The position numbers and the translations under genes are program-made. From NCBI GenBank assembly GCA_029258755.1, contig JAPDKC010000004.1:1-47352 (forward strand): a DNA stretch of 47,352 bases. The letters are read 5' to 3'. Under the pieces are notes generated by a model. The model was not told the DNA's origin. It searched no databases and saw only the letters and a program-made list of their open reading frames with translations. The stretch comes from an archaeon (GTDB taxonomy: Archaea > Iainarchaeota > Iainarchaeia > Iainarchaeales > DTGL01). Below, piece after piece: positions 8,260-17,811 of this stretch. Position 1 is the first letter of the stretch. The number at the start of each line of letters is the position of its first letter.

Positions 8260-8667
8260 ATGGCAATCTATCATATGAGGTCTCGAAGAAAAGAAACCGG
8301 TGGCTTGAGACATTCCTTGGAAAGATGCGATAAGAAGCTTGCATGGAAAGGAAGCGAACCAACCAATACAAAGCTTAGTGATGAGGAGGAAAGGGAAACT
8401 GTTAGGGTAAGAGGCGGCAATATAAAGGTAAAACTCAAAAAAGCGGCTAAAGCTGCTGTTTCCATAGGAAGCAAAACTGTTGTTGCACCAATAAAAACCA
8501 TATTAGAGAATAGAGCAAATAGGGAATTCGCAAGGAGCAATATAATAACAAAAGGGGCTCTCATAGAAGTTGAACTTGAGGGCAAGCCGGCAAAAGCAGT
8601 TGTAACAAGCAGGCCTGGCCAGCATGGCGTTGTTCAGGCAAAGCTATTAGAAGAAGCTAAAAGTTAA
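8260..8667 (+). CDS. rps8e: Ribosomal protein eS8
   Basis: 135-aa small-subunit protein with the archaeal eS8 layout: RRKETGGLRH near the N-terminus, a basic loop (RVRGGNIKVKLKKA), and NPANREFARSN-like text (here ENRANREFARSNIITKGA) ahead of the C-terminal beta segment RPGQHGVVQAKLL. Length is normal. Its 3' end overlaps the convergent MFS gene by 11 bp. Confidence 0.95.
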   Translation: MAIYHMRSRRKETGGLRHSLERCDKKLAWKGSEPTNTKLSDEEERETVRVRGGNIKVKLKKAAKAAVSIGSKTVVAPIKTILENRANREFARSNIITKGALIEVELEGKPAKAVVTSRPGQHGVVQAKLLEEAKS

Positions 8668-9811
8668 CGGCGAACAAAACAACCGAAATAATGCTAATTG
8701 CCGCACCGTAGATAAATGGCATGCTTGGGCTAATTTGCCATAAAAATCCGGCTACCAAGCTTGCTGGTAATGCTGCCAAACCTGTTGTGGTATGGAACGT
8801 TCCCAACGCTGTGGCCCTTAATTCCTCTGAAGATAAATCGGAAACATAAGCCCTCTGATTGCTATCCACTATGGCATGAACTATTCCATAAAGAGCGAAT
8901 AAAACTATAAATGCCGGCAGCGAATTAGAAAACGCGAATCCAACAGAGGTCAGTGAAAATAATAAATAACCGAAAAGGATGACTTTTTTCCTGCCTATTT
9001 TATCGGAAAGCTTACCGAAGGGTATTGCAAGCATAGCATAAAAAATGTTAAAGAGAACGTACAAAAGGATCGGTACGGCAATCGCTAATCTGCCTGAAAA
9101 GAGTTGCTGCGCTCTAAGAATAAAGAACATATAGTTAAAATTTGCCAAAGCAAATATGCCCGAAATCAAGATAAATAACTTAAGCGGTTGAGATAGGCCC
9201 TTCAACCCGATTTTTAGGTCTATGTTTTGCGCACCCCTTTTTCTTTCCCTTACAAAATATAAAGGGATTAAGGAAAGAAAAGACAAAATAGCCGCTATAA
9301 GAATAAGTGATTTAAAATCGAACCCAAGAAACCAAAATAAAAGAAAAGCGGCAATCGATCCTCCGATAGCTCCTAAGGTATCCATCGCCCTGTGAATCCC
9401 AAACCCCTTGCCCCTTTCTTTCGGCATGGAATCCGCAATAATAGCATCGCGTGCTGCAGTCCTCAACCCTTTACCGATTCGTTCCAATCCAGCAAAAACT
9501 AAAATATGCTGCCACATTTGGGAAAACGCTAAAGATAGCTTGAAGAGCGCCGAAATCAGATAACCAGAAAAAACAAAAATTTTCCTTTTCCCAGATTTAT
9601 CAGACCAATACCCGGCAAAAACTTTCAGAATGCTTGAAACGCTGTCTCTTAGCCCTCCGATCAATCCAACGATAGGCCCGGTGCCGCCTAACGCTGTGAT
9701 GAACATCGGCAGAATTGGCATTATCATTTCACTGCTCAAATCATTCAGAAAGCTGACAACCCCCAACCAAAGCACGTTTGCGCTAATTCCTCTCGAATAC
9801 TTATTTCCCAT
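8657..9811 (-). CDS. Major facilitator superfamily transporter
   Basis: 384-aa integral membrane protein with about 12 hydrophobic helices. The MFS A-motif region between helices 2 and 3 reads GYWSDKSGKRK, and the equivalent in the second half is GKLSDKIGRKK. An N-terminal NDLSSEMIMPILP stretch resembles the drug/metabolite efflux MFS branch common in archaea and bacteria. Substrate cannot be told from sequence. It is a single-gene unit, convergent with eS8. Confidence 0.88.
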   Translation of the reverse strand: MGNKYSRGISANVLWLGVVSFLNDLSSEMIMPILPMFITALGGTGPIVGLIGGLRDSVSSILKVFAGYWSDKSGKRKIFVFSGYLISALFKLSLAFSQMWQHILVFAGLERIGKGLRTAARDAIIADSMPKERGKGFGIHRAMDTLGAIGGSIAAFLLFWFLGFDFKSLILIAAILSFLSLIPLYFVRERKRGAQNIDLKIGLKGLSQPLKLFILISGIFALANFNYMFFILRAQQLFSGRLAIAVPILLYVLFNIFYAMLAIPFGKLSDKIGRKKVILFGYLLFSLTSVGFAFSNSLPAFIVLFALYGIVHAIVDSNQRAYVSDLSSEELRATALGTFHTTTGLAALPASLVAGFLWQISPSMPFIYGAAISIISVVLFAVNF

Positions 9812-9856
9812 AGCTTACCAGAATTATAGAAATTTATAAAATTTTACTGAGAAACT

Positions 9857-10087
9857 TTATCGAAGCCCAAAAAGCTTTTTATAGCACTCTTTGCACCACA
9901 TTGAGAGCTGTACTGCTTTTTTCGGCACTACTTCAGCGGAATCCTTTTTCTTCACAAATTTCTCCTTACTTAGCACCAAAGAGTAATAATACTCGCCTCT
10001 CTTTATCGCTTTTCCGCAATAGTCGCAAACGAAACCAGCATAGCCCAAAACCCTTGTAGAGTCTGGAACCCACAAACCCTCTTTCAT
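9857..10087 (-). CDS. Small zinc-ribbon protein
   Basis: 76-aa protein starting at MKEGLWVPDSTRVLGY. The start is set at ATG 10087 because the minus strand carries GAGGTGG seven bases upstream, a good Shine-Dalgarno sequence; a longer frame from 10165 lacks this. Cysteines occur as CDYC and CKEC around a segment reading RGEYYYSLVLSKEKFV. The same pattern recurs in the divergent neighbour at 10184, so the two share a domain. Function unknown; a nucleic-acid or protein-binding zinc module is likely. Confidence 0.65.
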   Translation of the reverse strand: MKEGLWVPDSTRVLGYAGFVCDYCGKAIKRGEYYYSLVLSKEKFVKKKDSAEVVPKKAVQLSMWCKECYKKLFGLR

Positions 10088-10183
10088 AATAACCACCTCA
10101 TTACCTACTGCAGGCCCATGATTTATAAATTTGTGTAATACATTTTTTCGCCTGCTGTTATACAAAATTTTAAATTAAAAATT

Positions 10184-10630
10184 ATGGAAATTTATGATAT
10201 GCCACGCAAGACAGAGCGGAAGCCAAAGAAAGATGAGATTATAGTAGTAAGGGTTCCAAAATCACATAAGGAAAAAATAAAAAGAATCGCTGGCTCGCGA
10301 GGCGTAAGCTGGTTTATAAATACCTTGATAAAAGCCCATCTAAGAACGATAGACAAGCACAGAAGTGCATATTACAGATGCGATTCTTGCAATAAAACTC
10401 TCGAAGTAAACGAGCCCTACTACTGCGAGCTTGCAAACAAGGAAAAATTCGTTGTTTCGGAAGAAAACCCGGAAGAGCTGGAAATCGAAGTAATTGATTC
10501 TATGCCTAAAAAGATTCTCTGCATGCACTGCGCAAAAAAGCAAGGCAAACTCAAGTGCTTTAAGGAACCCTTTCCAGACACCAACGAAACGTTCTTTGTA
10601 AAAGATTCCAGCAGAATTTGCAACATTTAG
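10184..10630 (+). CDS. Ribbon-helix-helix-like protein with C-terminal zinc ribbon
   Basis: 148 aa. The N-terminal 50 residues (DEIIVVRVPKSHKEKIKRIA, then SWFINTLIKAHL) have the strand-helix-helix spacing of ribbon-helix-helix DNA-binding proteins. The C-terminal half carries CDSC and CMHC pairs around NEPYYCELANKEKFVV, matching the neighbour at 9857-10087. ATG 10199 is an alternative start. The frame ends at TAG 10628-10630, yet the same frame stays open for another 64 codons encoding a recognisable domain (next entry). Probably a DNA-binding regulator of mobile-element origin. Confidence 0.6.
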   Translation: MEIYDMPRKTERKPKKDEIIVVRVPKSHKEKIKRIAGSRGVSWFINTLIKAHLRTIDKHRSAYYRCDSCNKTLEVNEPYYCELANKEKFVVSEENPEELEIEVIDSMPKKILCMHCAKKQGKLKCFKEPFPDTNETFFVKDSSRICNI

Positions 10631-10825
10631 CTCTCTCAACTAAGGCAAGATAATTATACTGTAGAGGCCGAAGCCGTTATAGAAAGAAAGGTAAAACCTT
10701 TTAGAGCATCTTCAGCTCACGTAACAGTGCCAAAAAAGCACATAGGAAAAACCGCTTGGATTGTAATTCTCAAAAAGACACGCCAATGGGCAGAGGATTG
10801 TCTAAAAAGAGCTAGCAAAACATAA
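10631..10825 (+). pseudogene. DUF2080-type transposon-associated protein remnant, no start codon
   Basis: Sixty-four sense codons directly after, and in frame with, the TAG at 10628-10630. The text NYTVEAEAVIERKVKPFRAS, then AHVTVPKKHIGKTAWIVIL, follows the DUF2080 pattern (KPFGNSxxVxVPKKWIGKKV) of small proteins found next to archaeal transposons. There is no ATG, GTG or TTG before the domain. It is therefore either a decayed gene, the tail of a former fusion with the upstream protein, or expressed only by readthrough. The following 100 bp to the helicase hold only A/T-rich promoter-like DNA. Confidence 0.55.
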
Positions 10826-10927
10826 TTTGGCTAAAAATAAGTATACATAAAAACACAAATCTCACCGGAAACGCGCTTGAGAAAGAGATTTATGTGTTTT
10901 GGTCTATGGAACTTCGTAAGAGAAATT

Positions 10928-13900
10928 ATGGTCAGGTATATAGTAGACAATAAAGCTGGGATTGTACAAGAGGAAAAGACTGTTTTGAACGTATTTGAAA
11001 AAAATATAGACAGGGCCCTAAAAGATGGCTTTCCATTGTCTTTGTATATCGCAGTTGGATTTTTCTTTTTTGAGGGTTTTCAGAAAATTTATCCGAAACT
11101 TAGAGAGCTTCATGAACGCGGCCTCCTTAAAAAGTTTTTCTTGATTATGGGGCCTGAAACCAGAAAAACAACCAAAGAGATTTTAGAGGCTTTAAAAAAC
11201 GATGCATCAATACTTGATAATGAAGCCTTTAATTTTATCAAAGAGTTATATGGTGAGGGCAAATTCGAGTTTAGAATATTTTTAGATAGGAATTTTCATA
11301 TAAAACTCTATATATTCGAAGTAGGCAACGATATAGAAATATGGGTTGGTTCAGCAAATCTGACAGAAGCAGGGCTTGAAGAAAATATAGAGCTGATAGT
11401 GCCTGTGGATGCACCAATATCTGAAGATAAGCAGCTGTATAAGACATTCTTCAGTGAAATATGGAAACGATCTACAGACAAAGTCGAAAAATTAAAAGTA
11501 ATAGATATAGTTAAAGAAGCTTCAGCAGAGAATTACCTTTACCTTTCCCCGCGAGAGTTTTTTGCTTATTTGCTAAAAATTCTCAAAAAAGAAAGGTTGC
11601 TTGAGAATATAGGAATAGAACTTGATTATCTTGGAAAATTTCAGAGAGCTACGATTGATCTCATAATGGACAGGATGGAGAAGTATGGAGGTTGCATTTT
11701 AGCTAATTCTGTTGGGTTGGGAAAAACAGATACTGCCTGTGCCATAATTAAATACTATATTGATAAAGGTAATAAAGTACTCCTAATTATACCGCCCATA
11801 TTAGAGAAACACTGGAAAAGGACACTGGAAAGAGTAGGGATTGATGAGAAGTATGTTACAATCCTTTCTCGTGGACTCTTGCAAAAGGCGGATTTTAATT
11901 GCGAAAAATACTCTGAATATCAGCTTATAGTAGTAGACGAAGCACATCACTTCAGAGTTTCGAAATCAGGAACAAAACAGAAATCAAATAGGAGGAAAAA
12001 TTTGGAAGAAATAACAAAAATCAATGAAAATGCACACGTACTTTTAATAACCGCAACACCCATCAATATAAGTCTTGTAGATCTTACAAGTTTGATAAAA
12101 TTGTTCGAAAGAGGTAAGTACTTATCTGCTTTCGAAGAAGAGGGAATCTCCTATTTGATAAAAGAACTGGAAAGAAAAGTTAAAAAGAAGGAGGGAATTG
12201 ATGAAAACCTGATTAAAATGGTAAGAGGAATTTCAGAAATTTTCGTGATAAGATTTGATTGGTTGGATATAATCAAACATTTCAGAGAGGATTTAATGAA
12301 AATTGCCGGAGTAAATAAAGTTGAACCGCCAGAAGTGGAAAAGGTTGAGTTTGAATACAAAAAAGAGATAGTTAATAAAGTTTTTGATAGGGTTGTCGAT
12401 TTTCTGGCAAAATTGAATTATGAGTATACGAAACTTTGGGAGGGAGAGTATAAAGAAGATAAGAATCTAATATGGTGGTATAAATGGAGATTATATAAAA
12501 GGCTTGAAAGCAGTTTATATGCTTTTAAAAGAAGTTTGGAAAAAATGAAAAAAAGAAACGAATTTTTAATTAAAATTTTTTTAAGAAAGAGCGAAAGAGT
12601 TTCTAAAACCGATCTCTTCTCGAAGGACAGGTTAGAAACAATACTCAATACCTTCAGCACGTTAAATAAAAACCAAAAAAATAAGGTAATAAGAAATATG
12701 AAGGAAGATATAAAAGAAATTGAAAAAATGCTCAAAAATGTCGAAACAGCTGAAAAAGAAGCTGGAGAGGATTCTAAACTAGAACAATTGTTGGCCATAA
12801 TAAAAAAAGAAAATAAGCCTATGCTTATTTTCTCAGAATCAAGAGATACTGTAATTTACATTTGTAAGTTTCTCAAAGAAAATGGCATTAAGAAATTTAC
12901 TTATGCTTATGGCGGTGGAATTGAAGAAGGAGAAGAATTCTATGGAGAACATATAAAAGAGCTGGATAAAGATAAAATCCAGGGGGAATTTAACGAAGGA
13001 AAATACAATATAATAGTTTCAACCGATATCCTTGCAGAGGGCATCAACTTACCTAGGGCGGATATTGTCATAAATTTCGATCTTCCGTACAACCCCGTTA
13101 AATTAATTCAAAGAGATGGAAGGGCTTTAAGATTAAACAATCCAAAGAAAATAAAAATCTATAATTTTGTCCCAGAAAAAAGTATTGATAAAGAACTGGA
13201 GCTGTTTGAAAAACTGAAAACAAGAGTGGAACTTATACTTGCTGCTGTTGGCTTGGATTTCGTTATATGGAGTGTAGAAGAAGGTAAATTGAAAAAATTT
13301 TCAGACAAACATAGAAAAAGAGCCGCTAGACTCATAAGAGAATGGAAGGAACTCCTAGCAACAAGAACTCCAGAGGAATTAAAATCCAGGATACTAACAT
13401 CTGTTTCTAAAGAGAATAAAATTTTGAAAGAGTTTGCAGAATTCTTTGGCATTTCCCGAGAAACCTTAGAAATATACAATAGAATATTCAAAAAACCAAT
13501 TTACACTTGCTTTAAAAGCGAGAAAGAAGGGTATTGGGTTGTATTTAAAAATAAAAAGAATTATTTATTTGCAGGAGAACTACAACCGACAGAGTTATTT
13601 AAAGGGGGAGCTAAGGGAAAAATAACCCGAAATGATGAGAACGCTATAGGGTCTCTGGTTAAGAAAGAGGTTGAAAAAAGAAGTTTAGAAATTCTGAAAA
13701 CACCAAAAGAAAGAGACAAAATTAGCAGAGAGATAGAAAAATTGCTGGGAAAATACCTTCCAGATATTCTACCAAGTTTTAACTCTAAAGCGTTTTCAGA
13801 AAAAGAAAAGAAAGAAATTCTCTCAAAACTTAGAAGATGTGAAAATGCTCCTTTATGGAGAGAAGAAGTTACTAAAAAAGAAGTTCGAGAACTTATATTG

Positions 13901-13972
13901 AGAAAAGTTTCAACAAAATACGAAACAGAAAAACCTCAAATAATTGCGGTGATAAAATATGTCAAAGTATGA
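10928..13972 (+). CDS. PLD-family nuclease fused to SNF2-type helicase (defence)
   Basis: 1014 aa from ATG 10928; a TTG start at 10877 is possible but less likely. The N-terminal phospholipase-D-like domain has one HKD-type site, HIKLY (His124, Lys126) with GSANLT at 141-146. It is followed by an SF2 helicase: Walker A VGLGKT (GLGKT at 263-267), DEAH at 337-340, SAT-like ITATPI, a long helical insert (about 490-620), and motif VI QRDGRALR at 728-735. This PLD-plus-SNF2 layout is seen in archaeal and bacterial defence loci, where the helicase translocates on DNA and the PLD domain may cut it. It overlaps the methyltransferase gene by 14 bp. Confidence 0.85.
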   Translation: MVRYIVDNKAGIVQEEKTVLNVFEKNIDRALKDGFPLSLYIAVGFFFFEGFQKIYPKLRELHERGLLKKFFLIMGPETRKTTKEILEALKNDASILDNEAFNFIKELYGEGKFEFRIFLDRNFHIKLYIFEVGNDIEIWVGSANLTEAGLEENIELIVPVDAPISEDKQLYKTFFSEIWKRSTDKVEKLKVIDIVKEASAENYLYLSPREFFAYLLKILKKERLLENIGIELDYLGKFQRATIDLIMDRMEKYGGCILANSVGLGKTDTACAIIKYYIDKGNKVLLIIPPILEKHWKRTLERVGIDEKYVTILSRGLLQKADFNCEKYSEYQLIVVDEAHHFRVSKSGTKQKSNRRKNLEEITKINENAHVLLITATPINISLVDLTSLIKLFERGKYLSAFEEEGISYLIKELERKVKKKEGIDENLIKMVRGISEIFVIRFDWLDIIKHFREDLMKIAGVNKVEPPEVEKVEFEYKKEIVNKVFDRVVDFLAKLNYEYTKLWEGEYKEDKNLIWWYKWRLYKRLESSLYAFKRSLEKMKKRNEFLIKIFLRKSERVSKTDLFSKDRLETILNTFSTLNKNQKNKVIRNMKEDIKEIEKMLKNVETAEKEAGEDSKLEQLLAIIKKENKPMLIFSESRDTVIYICKFLKENGIKKFTYAYGGGIEEGEEFYGEHIKELDKDKIQGEFNEGKYNIIVSTDILAEGINLPRADIVINFDLPYNPVKLIQRDGRALRLNNPKKIKIYNFVPEKSIDKELELFEKLKTRVELILAAVGLDFVIWSVEEGKLKKFSDKHRKRAARLIREWKELLATRTPEELKSRILTSVSKENKILKEFAEFFGISRETLEIYNRIFKKPIYTCFKSEKEGYWVVFKNKKNYLFAGELQPTELFKGGAKGKITRNDENAIGSLVKKEVEKRSLEILKTPKERDKISREIEKLLGKYLPDILPSFNSKAFSEKEKKEILSKLRRCENAPLWREEVTKKEVRELILRKVSTKYETEKPQIIAVIKYVKV

Positions 13973-16900
13973 TCTTGAATTTCTCAAAGAGAAAGGTTTC
14001 TTTAAAGAAATTGTAAAAGATGAAATAGATGGAAAGACTGTGTTTTTAGACCCAAAAACCTCTTTTGCATACGTAGAAGTTGACAATTCTTCGCAAGTAG
14101 AAGAATTCAAAAAGAAAATCCTTAAAAAATTTGAGAGTGTTTATTACATCTGGTTTTGGATTCCAAACGAAACTAAACTAAAATTTTTTAGAAAAATAGG
14201 TGGAATTAAGTGGTTTTGGTTTTCCCCACGAAAAGAAAGGAAGGAAACTAAGAAGAGCAAAAAGGAAAACTTAGGAAAATTTTCAGCTAAAAATATAAAT
14301 ATTCTTTTCGATACCAAAGACATTGTAAATCGTTTTTACAATGAGTTATGGAAAATAAGAATAAAAATGGCTAAAAGCATTAGAGAGTTGAAAGATGAAG
14401 GAAATAAGCTCTTTGTGGCCCAAAAATTCATAGACCGACTAATTTTCTTTTATTTTGTTTCTCAGTTAGGCTTAATAAAAATTAGATATAGAGGAAACGA
14501 AATAAAACTAACAAAAGAGAAAACTAGAAAATTCATGGAAGATATTGGCAAATATCTTAAAAATGATAGCAAGATTCTCGAATTCTTCAATAATATTTTT
14601 TTCAATGTTCTTGCCAAGGTTAATGAGTTAGGTTGGGCGGCCCATTCATTTACCATAGCAGGAGATTATATTGAAGTGAAAGGTCCTGCTTTAGATGGAG
14701 GCCTCTTCAAAGAAGATTGTTTTGAAGGTAAGAAAGAAGGGGAAATCAAAATAAAGCACATTGGTGAGCTAATCCAATTTTTAAACCGGTATAACTGGAT
14801 TGTAGGCGAAGAACTACCTGACGAAGATAGAATAGGCGATCTAACACCAGAGGTTATTGGACATATTTATGAAAAATTGGTTGTTTCTTTAGAACAGATG
14901 GGAGAAACCTTAAAGAAAATTAATCTTAACAAATTCTCAGTAACAAAAAAAGGTTTGAAAGCGGGAAGAAAGAGAATAGGGGCTTATTACACACCTGAAG
15001 AGATTACGAACTACATTTCGAAAAATACAATTTTCCCATTCATAAAAGACAGATTAGAAGAAAGGTTTGGACAAAAAGGAAGAGCTTTCTTCGAAAAAGA
15101 ATCTGAAAAATACATCTTTCACAAAGGAAAGAAAAGATATTCTCCAGAAGAATTAAAAATAATAAAATACCTTTATTTTGAAATTTTAACTAAACTCAAA
15201 ATTTGCGATAATGCTTGCGGCTCTGGCAGTTTTTTGATTGCTGCGGGCGATATTTTACTCAGATTGTATAGCAGAGTTTTGAAGATCCTAGAAGAAAACC
15301 TCCCTGAAGACAAAGATGTAAAGAATGTTTTAGAAAAAATAAGAAGATCTCCGAGTAGAAATTACTATGTCGTGAGAGAAATTATTGTAAACAATTTATA
15401 CGGCGTAGATATAATGAAGGGTGCTGTTGATATAGCGAGATTAAGATTGTGGCTTTGGTTAATTTCTCAAGTTAAATCAGAAGAAATAGAAGGAAAAAGA
15501 TTGGAAACCTTGCCAAACTTGGATTTTAACATAATGTGTGGAAATTCTTTAGTAGGTTTTATGGATATAGAAGATATTGATTTTATAGATAAACAGAAGA
15601 CACTTTCTGCTTGGCTAGGAGACAATAAAATAGAATGGTTAAAAAGCCTAGCAAAGAAAAAGCAAGAATTTAAGAAAATGCCTATAAACGAGACTCAAAA
15701 ATTTAGAGAAAAATTGGAGAAAGAACTAAATGAAGCAAGGAAAGTTTTGAATGAAGAGTTTTATAACAGGTTAAAAGCCAAAGGAATTAAAATTTCTTGG
15801 GGAGAATTTTTGAAATTAAAACCATTTCACTGGGGCTTTGAGTTTTACGAAGTGTTTGATTTAGAGAAGCCAAAGGAAGAAAGGGGTTTTGATGTGATAA
15901 TTGGGAATCCTCCACACGGCGCAAAAGTTTCTGATATTGAAAAAAAATTGTGGCGTAGCTTTTATAAATTAAAAGAGAGGGGATTAGACAGCGCTAAAAC
16001 ATTTATTGAAAGGAGTCTCTTATTACTTCGTCTAAATGCCTCCTTAGCACTTGTAATACCAAAACCTTCAACTTACTCCTATTCATGGGAAGACTTTAGG
16101 AAGTTCGCTAGAACATATAGAATTACTCATTGTATTGACTTAGGCAAAGCTTTTGAGGATGTAAAACATGAACAAATAGTGATAATTTTGAGAAACAGCC
16201 AAGTAAGAGAGCGCAAATATGTTGGAGGTTATTTTGACAAAACAAAAGGTAAAATCATAGAGAGGGCTTTTATTACGTATGATATCTATCACATTTTACC
16301 ATGTAATGTTACTTCTGATGAAATCACCGTTATAAAATATTTACTTGAAAAAGATTTTATTACTCTTTCAGGTTTTGACGTTTTTAGAGGATTGCCAAGG
16401 AATCTGGCTTCTAATCGTGGAGAACCTTGTATAAGAGGTAAAGAAATTGATAGATATTATGTTTCTCAACCAAAAGATTGTGTAAAGTTAAATAAAATTG
16501 ATCAAAGAAGAGTTTTTCGGCTAAAAAAGAAAAAGGTTATTACTCAAAGAATTATTGCACACGTTACAAAGCCGATACACAGGATAATAATTATGGCATA
16601 TCCTGATGAAAAGGGATTGTTGACTTTTGAAACTGTGACTAACATAGTTCCTAAAGAGGGTCATTCCCCTAAAACCCTTTCCCTGCTCCTAAATTCTAGA
16701 TTTGTTAGTTGGTTTACTTACTTGGTTATTTACAATAAAGCAATAAGAGACATGGATTTTGATGCCTTTTTTGTTAAAAGAATTGTTATACCAAATTTAT
16801 ATAACAATACTTCTCACACGTTAGATATTTTAGCTGAATACATGCTTTTCCTCAACGCAACAGAAGAAAGAAGAATAAAAGAAAAAAAACTAATTGATTT

Positions 16901-17252
16901 CATTGATAAGCAAATAATTGACTCTTTGGTTTACGAGCTTTACTTCAAAGAAAAATTCTACGAGGAGAAACTATATGGGAAAAATGATTATATTTTGCTC
17001 AGATTAGTAGAACCATATTTGAAATCTATAAATTACGATAGGTGGAACGCATTGTATTGGAAGAAACAATTAGGAGAAAAACTAAGTGAAAGAGAAGAGA
17101 GTGAATTAGCTAAACTTGAAAAAGAAAATCTTAAAATTATTAAAGAAGTTATTGAAAAGATTAAAAAACACAAGAAAATTATAGAGTACATAGAGAAAAT
17201 AAAATCCTATCCATGGATAGAAATTGTTGAGGGTAGAAAAAATGGAAAATGA
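13959..17252 (+). CDS. Large N6-adenine DNA methyltransferase (Eco57I/PglX/DrmMI-like)
   Basis: 1097 aa. Motif I (SAM binding) is DNACGSGSFLIAAG from Asp417. Motif IV is IIGNPPHG with N650-P-P-H653; the usual fourth residue is Tyr, Phe or Trp. An N-terminal helical region containing FDTKDIVNRFYNELW resembles type ISP and PglX-like enzymes. The long C-terminus (about 760-1080) contains a TaqI-like target-recognition region and a terminal coiled coil. No separate specificity subunit is nearby. It probably methylates host DNA so that the linked helicase/nuclease spares it. The four genes that follow in this block overlap or abut. Confidence 0.85.
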   Translation: MSKYDLEFLKEKGFFKEIVKDEIDGKTVFLDPKTSFAYVEVDNSSQVEEFKKKILKKFESVYYIWFWIPNETKLKFFRKIGGIKWFWFSPRKERKETKKSKKENLGKFSAKNINILFDTKDIVNRFYNELWKIRIKMAKSIRELKDEGNKLFVAQKFIDRLIFFYFVSQLGLIKIRYRGNEIKLTKEKTRKFMEDIGKYLKNDSKILEFFNNIFFNVLAKVNELGWAAHSFTIAGDYIEVKGPALDGGLFKEDCFEGKKEGEIKIKHIGELIQFLNRYNWIVGEELPDEDRIGDLTPEVIGHIYEKLVVSLEQMGETLKKINLNKFSVTKKGLKAGRKRIGAYYTPEEITNYISKNTIFPFIKDRLEERFGQKGRAFFEKESEKYIFHKGKKRYSPEELKIIKYLYFEILTKLKICDNACGSGSFLIAAGDILLRLYSRVLKILEENLPEDKDVKNVLEKIRRSPSRNYYVVREIIVNNLYGVDIMKGAVDIARLRLWLWLISQVKSEEIEGKRLETLPNLDFNIMCGNSLVGFMDIEDIDFIDKQKTLSAWLGDNKIEWLKSLAKKKQEFKKMPINETQKFREKLEKELNEARKVLNEEFYNRLKAKGIKISWGEFLKLKPFHWGFEFYEVFDLEKPKEERGFDVIIGNPPHGAKVSDIEKKLWRSFYKLKERGLDSAKTFIERSLLLLRLNASLALVIPKPSTYSYSWEDFRKFARTYRITHCIDLGKAFEDVKHEQIVIILRNSQVRERKYVGGYFDKTKGKIIERAFITYDIYHILPCNVTSDEITVIKYLLEKDFITLSGFDVFRGLPRNLASNRGEPCIRGKEIDRYYVSQPKDCVKLNKIDQRRVFRLKKKKVITQRIIAHVTKPIHRIIIMAYPDEKGLLTFETVTNIVPKEGHSPKTLSLLLNSRFVSWFTYLVIYNKAIRDMDFDAFFVKRIVIPNLYNNTSHTLDILAEYMLFLNATEERRIKEKKLIDFIDKQIIDSLVYELYFKEKFYEEKLYGKNDYILLRLVEPYLKSINYDRWNALYWKKQLGEKLSEREESELAKLEKENLKIIKEVIEKIKKHKKIIEYIEKIKSYPWIEIVEGRKNGK

Positions 17253-17811
17253 AAAGTTAGATGAATTAGAGGTAATAGAAAGATATATCATTCTATTATT
17301 GGGAGTTAAAAATAAACCCATCCCTTCGCGTGAACATCTTCAAAAAGAGTTATTTATTCTCTCAAAAGCGAATCCAAAAATTTCTGAATATATTACTTTC
17401 GAAAAACATTACGAGGGACCTTATTCCATAGATGTAGACGATATCATAAAGAATCCTACGTATTATCCTGGAGCCATCTGGATTGATAAAAAAGGGCGAT
17501 GCGGGCTTACCCCTAAAGGAAAAAACATATATAATAAGATTATTAAAAAATATTCTGAAAATTTAAAATTTCAGGCTCTTATCAATTCAATGAAGATGAT
17601 TAGAAAAATATATGAAAAACTGTCTAAAGATGAACTTCTTTTCATAATGTATGCAACCTATCCAGAATACAGAGAAAAATCAAACCTTTCAGATAGATTA
17701 TTCTCTCCTACGAAAAGAAAGGAGTTAGCTGAGAAGTTATTAAAAAAAGGGGTTATTACCAAGAAAAGATACAAAGAGCTGGTAAACTATGATCAAGGTA
17801 GTTCCCGATAG
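17242..17811 (+). CDS. SocA/YwgA-like small protein, possible antitoxin or regulator
   Basis: 189 aa from ATG 17242, overlapping the methyltransferase stop. The pattern LQKELFILSKAN, then FEKHYEGPYSIDVDDII and a CGLTPKGKNIYNKI wing, matches the helix-wing arrangement of YwgA/SocA-type (DUF4065-like) proteins, some of which are antitoxins or phage-linked regulators. The C-terminus is helical and basic. It overlaps the following PIN-domain gene by 23 bp, a geometry typical of toxin-antitoxin pairs. Function is inferred from weak similarity and context. Confidence 0.5.
   Translation: MENEKLDELEVIERYIILLLGVKNKPIPSREHLQKELFILSKANPKISEYITFEKHYEGPYSIDVDDIIKNPTYYPGAIWIDKKGRCGLTPKGKNIYNKIIKKYSENLKFQALINSMKMIRKIYEKLSKDELLFIMYATYPEYREKSNLSDRLFSPTKRKELAEKLLKKGVITKKRYKELVNYDQGSSR

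Noticed and set aside
10628-10630. Pyrrolysine read at TAG
   Set aside because: No Pyl genes or methylamine methyltransferases are in view, and the downstream domain looks like transposon debris.
10928-17252. Calling the helicase-methylase pair DISARM
   Set aside because: DrmA and the DUF1998 protein DrmB are not present, and the PLD domain is fused to the helicase; only part of the set matches.
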